DNA from: Burkholderia ubonensis
GTDB lineage: Bacteria > Pseudomonadota > Gammaproteobacteria > Burkholderiales > Burkholderiaceae
DNA: 64,000 nt
Direction: 5' to 3'
Assembly (NCBI RefSeq): GCF_902833085.1
Contig: NZ_CADFEB010000008.1
Location: forward strand, 357,858-421,857
Part shown: positions 61,115-64,000 of the stretch, piece by piece
Numbering within the stretch: position 1 is the stretch's first letter
Layout: every line of letters begins with the position of its first letter
The notes under the pieces: model-generated
Database searches by the model: none
What the model was told of the DNA's origin: nothing
What the model saw: the letters and a program-made list of their open reading frames with translations, nothing else
Program-made: the position numbers and the translations under genes

Positions 61115-64000
61115 ATGAAAAGCGAACAAGACCATGACATGGTCGGTTTGGGCGACACCATCGACCCCGGTGGCAACGTCAGGTTGACGCTCCCCCGGTC
61201 GCATACGCTGTCCATTTCCGGCGCGGCGCTGCCGACTTATGGCGTCGACGGGCTGCCGGTATTCGTTCCGGTGCGATTGCAGGGGAAAGAAACGATCGGT
61301 CGCATCGACGAATGTCGTTATCTGGTGACGCTGCGAACCGACGACGCCTATGCGTTCTCGCCGAGCCGGACGGCTGACCTCGAACTCGACACGATGGTGG
61401 GCACCGAAGCGACCGTATTGATCGAGCTCGAAGGCAAACCGGGCCTTGTGAGCCATGCCGGACTCGGCAACATTGGTGCGGACACACGCGAAATCACGGG
61501 GCTGATCGAGGCGGCACGGCTTGCCGGTCAGGATCGTGACTCGATCCTGTATGAACTGGAGCTTCGGCCATGGCTCTATCGTGCGACGCTGACCCAAGAC
61601 TGCCGCCTGTTTCAGGACATGAGCGTGGTCGAGATCACCGACGCGGTTCTCGCCCAATATCCGTACCGGGTCGACAAGCGTCTGGCCGGTGTGTCGCGCG
61701 GCATCTACCCGAAGCGGGACGTGCAGCGTCAGGCGTTCGAGACGGACTGGGCATTCCTGCAACGCCTATGGGAAGAATGGGGGATCTGGTGGTGGTTCGA
61801 GCACGACGATGGTCATCATCGCCTCGTGCTGTGCGACACGATGGGCGGTCACCTGCCGCATGACGACGCCTACGAAACGCTGCGCTATCTGCCGCCGGAC
61901 GGCAAGCGTATCGACGAGGAACACATTCATGCGCTGTCGGTGACAAGCCGGCTCACGTCCGGACGTGTCACCGTGACGGACTACGACTACACCCGACCGC
62001 ATGCGAATCTGACCGCTATCGCGGAGGACCCGCGCGACACCGCGAGCGCGGACGGCGAGATCTACGATTGGGGCGATTACAGCCAGCCGCTGACCGGCGC
62101 GCAGGGTCTCGACGGCCAGCCGAACGATACCGATGTGGAAGCGCGCCATTTCGCACGCGTGCAACTCGAGGCGAAGCGTTGTGCGGGACTACGCGCCAAC
62201 GGAAAGGGCAACCTGCGCGGGCTGACGGTGGGCCGCACCTTCACCCTGACGGGCTACCCGCAGCAGGCGGCCAACCGCGAATACGTGGTGGTGTCGTCCA
62301 CGCTCGACATTGAGGAAGTGGGAGACCGCACGGGAACCGGGCAGACCTATCGCGCCGAGGCGCAGTTTGAACTGCTGCCGGCAAACGAGCCGTTCCGGCT
62401 CGCGCGAAGCGTGCGGAAACCGCGCCTGTCCGGCCCGGAGAAGGCCATCGTCGTCGGCCCGGCCGGACAGGAGGTCTGGACGGACCAATACGGCCGGGTC
62501 AAGGTGCAGTTCGGGTGGGATCGTCACGGCAAGCTGGACGAGCATTCCGGAATCTGGCTGCGCGTGCTGTCGCCGTGGCAGGGCATTGAGATGGGGGCGA
62601 CGTTCCTCCCGCGCGTCGGTCATGAGGTCGCCGTGGAGCACTACTACGGCGACCCGGATTTGCCCGTGATCGTCGGCAGCGCCGTGAATGCGTTCCACCA
62701 ACCGGCGCTGGACCTGCCGGACAACCAGGCGGTAACGGTGCTGCGCGGCCGGGAGTTTCAAGGCACGGCGTCCGGCCATCTGGCGATCGACGATACGCAG
62801 GGACAAATCCAGACGCAGATCGCGAGCGATGCGGGTGCGTCCCAACTCAGTCTCGGGAATCTCCGGCGCATCGTGAGGAAGAAAGGCCGCGCCGATGCGC
62901 GCGGCAAGGGCTTCGAGCTGCGCACGGATTTTTGGGGCGTGGTGCGGGCGTTGAGGGGCCTGCTCGTCACGACGGACGGCCGAGCCGGCGGCCCCGGCCA
63001 CGCGAAGGATGCGCGCGAGGCGGTCGGCCGGCTCACGCAAGCGCGCGAGTTGCAGGAGAGCCTGTCCGGACTGGCGCAACGGCATGAGGCACAGCAGCTT
63101 GACGCCGACCAGAGCGACGTTGCGAAGGCCATCAAGGCGCGCAACGATGCGATTCGAGGGAAGCCGTCCGGCGGCGAACACGATTTTCCGGAGCTGGCGG
63201 AAGCCGACATGGTGCTGTCGGCGGCGGCGGGAATCAGCGTCGCGGCGGAACGCAGCGCCCATATCGCGAGCAACGAGGATGTCGCCGTGACGAGCGGCCG
63301 GCATGTGGGTCTGGCGGTCGGCCGGTCGCTGTTCGCGAGCGTGGCGAACCGGTTTTCGTTGTTCGTGCACAAGGCCGGGATGAAGCTGATTGCCGCCGCC
63401 GGCAAGGTGCGCATCGAGGCACAGACCAATGGCATCGACATGACGGCCAAGCAGGCGGTCACGATCACGAGCACGACCGATCGCATTCATCTCCATGCAG
63501 CGAAGGAGATTGTGCTGCACGTGGGCAGTACGGAAGTGCGCATCAGCGAACGGGGCTACGTGGTGCGCACGGCCGGCGAACACACGGTCCATGCAGGCAG
63601 TCATCAGGCCGACGTTCCCCAGACGCGGCCGATGCGCTTGCCGGTCACGCCCGACAATCCGGGGCAGTTTGCCGCGCACTTTGTGTTGATGGAACACGCC
63701 AGCGGCTTCGCGCTGCCGCAGCAGCCTTACCGGATCACGCTCGACAACGGACGCGTGATCGAGGGGGTGAGTAACGAGCGTGGCGAAACGGCGCTGGTTA
63801 CCGACCATGACATCACGTTCGGGACGGTCGAACTGCTTGCGGCAAGCGACCCGGATAAGGTGATTGCGGTCAATCATGCGGCGATCGTGCGCGACATCGC
63901 GACGCCCTATACCGCCACGGCACCGAATGCCGACAAGCGGACCGCGAAAATCAGGGGCAAGACGGCGAGCACGCCGGAGCAGGGGGCAACGTCCGAGAAT
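61115..64000 (+). CDS. vgrG: Type VI secretion tip protein VgrG (3' end outside window)
   Basis: At least 962 residues of a type VI secretion spike protein; the frame is still open at the window end. The N-terminal gp27-like Vgr region starts R-S-H-T-L-S-I-S-G-A-A-L-P-T-Y. It includes E-T-D-W-A-F-L-Q-R-L-W-E-E-W-G-I and is followed by the gp5 OB-fold with D-Q-Y-G-R-V-K-V-Q-F-G-W-D and S-G-I-W-L-R-V. A DUF2345 beta-helix domain (about 620-840) comes next. From about residue 850 a transthyretin-like extension begins (Y-R-I-T-L-D-N-G-R-V-I-E-G-V). Such tails carry cargo effectors, expected to be encoded just downstream. The start is uncertain (ATG 61115 or GTG 61064). Confidence 0.92.
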   Translation, partial: MKSEQDHDMVGLGDTIDPGGNVRLTLPRSHTLSISGAALPTYGVDGLPVFVPVRLQGKETIGRIDECRYLVTLRTDDAYAFSPSRTADLELDTMVGTEATVLIELEGKPGLVSHAGLGNIGADTREITGLIEAARLAGQDRDSILYELELRPWLYRATLTQDCRLFQDMSVVEITDAVLAQYPYRVDKRLAGVSRGIYPKRDVQRQAFETDWAFLQRLWEEWGIWWWFEHDDGHHRLVLCDTMGGHLPHDDAYETLRYLPPDGKRIDEEHIHALSVTSRLTSGRVTVTDYDYTRPHANLTAIAEDPRDTASADGEIYDWGDYSQPLTGAQGLDGQPNDTDVEARHFARVQLEAKRCAGLRANGKGNLRGLTVGRTFTLTGYPQQAANREYVVVSSTLDIEEVGDRTGTGQTYRAEAQFELLPANEPFRLARSVRKPRLSGPEKAIVVGPAGQEVWTDQYGRVKVQFGWDRHGKLDEHSGIWLRVLSPWQGIEMGATFLPRVGHEVAVEHYYGDPDLPVIVGSAVNAFHQPALDLPDNQAVTVLRGREFQGTASGHLAIDDTQGQIQTQIASDAGASQLSLGNLRRIVRKKGRADARGKGFELRTDFWGVVRALRGLLVTTDGRAGGPGHAKDAREAVGRLTQARELQESLSGLAQRHEAQQLDADQSDVAKAIKARNDAIRGKPSGGEHDFPELAEADMVLSAAAGISVAAERSAHIASNEDVAVTSGRHVGLAVGRSLFASVANRFSLFVHKAGMKLIAAAGKVRIEAQTNGIDMTAKQAVTITSTTDRIHLHAAKEIVLHVGSTEVRISERGYVVRTAGEHTVHAGSHQADVPQTRPMRLPVTPDNPGQFAAHFVLMEHASGFALPQQPYRITLDNGRVIEGVSNERGETALVTDHDITFGTVELLAASDPDKVIAVNHAAIVRDIATPYTATAPNADKRTAKIRGKTASTPEQGATSEN

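Noticed and set aside
62189..63877. 562-codon minus-strand open frame inside vgrG
   Set aside because: The plus frame carries complete VgrG domain motifs; the minus frame has none.

Overview
The window reads as a Burkholderia chromosome segment, most likely from the Burkholderia cepacia complex and plausibly from a secondary replicon. Reasons: very high G+C with strong GC3 bias, dense overlapping operons, a complete Wsp surface-sensing operon, a Tad/Flp pilus operon, several LysR regulators, a subtilase resembling Burkholderia MprA, and a VgrG tip protein. No rRNA, tRNA, replication origin or CRISPR array was seen. The taxonomic call is inference from gene content and composition.

Layout. 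0.5-11 kb: a Tad (Flp) pilus operon on the plus strand (flp, cpaA, cpaB, cpaC, a CpaD-like lipoprotein, cpaE, cpaF, tadB, tadC, tadD, tadE, tadG), mostly with ATGA-type stop/start overlaps. 11-15 kb, minus strand: a GT87-type membrane glycosyltransferase, a GtrB-like GT2 glycosyltransferase, and a cytochrome P450 with an unusual I-helix. 15-18.7 kb: two LysR regulators around a DHA2 drug-efflux gene interrupted by an in-frame TAG.

18.9-30.7 kb is the most interesting stretch. It holds two sigma-54 activators transcribed divergently (one without a receiver, one NtrC-type with a partner hybrid histidine kinase). Around them are small stress-type genes (a repeat lipoprotein, BON, DUF2795, DUF4142, a lone receiver, PRC-barrel, tandem CBS, a 42-residue membrane protein and small orphans). 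Five sites match the sigma-54 -24/-12 consensus with exact spacing, each 34-74 bases upstream of one of these genes. I infer an uncharacterised sigma-54 regulon encoded next to its own regulators. A 1154-bp IS630-type element has inserted exactly into a stop codon here, and the gene downstream of it is frameshifted.

30.9-34.6 kb: two exported peptidases (a CocE/PepX-like lipoprotein and an S8 subtilase). 35-40.5 kb: valine catabolism (mmsA, mmsB) with an MHS-family transporter and a divergent LysR gene. 40.5-45 kb: a lower-GC accessory stretch with an RDD protein, an IS3 orfA remnant, a DUF3303 protein, an isochorismatase-fold protein with Ser in place of the nucleophile Cys, a short J-domain protein and a small exported protein. 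45-58 kb is a chemosensory and cyclic-di-GMP block: an MCP behind a FliA-type promoter, a GAF-PAS-GGDEF-EAL protein, and convergent to it the complete wspABCDEFR operon. 58-61 kb: small hypotheticals and a DUF2891 protein. The window ends inside a vgrG gene that follows an AT-rich spacer.

How it fits together: the Tad pilus, the surface glycosyltransferases and the Wsp-to-WspR cyclic-di-GMP pathway are all surface-attachment functions. The sigma-54 block looks like a separate envelope or stress module under two-component control.
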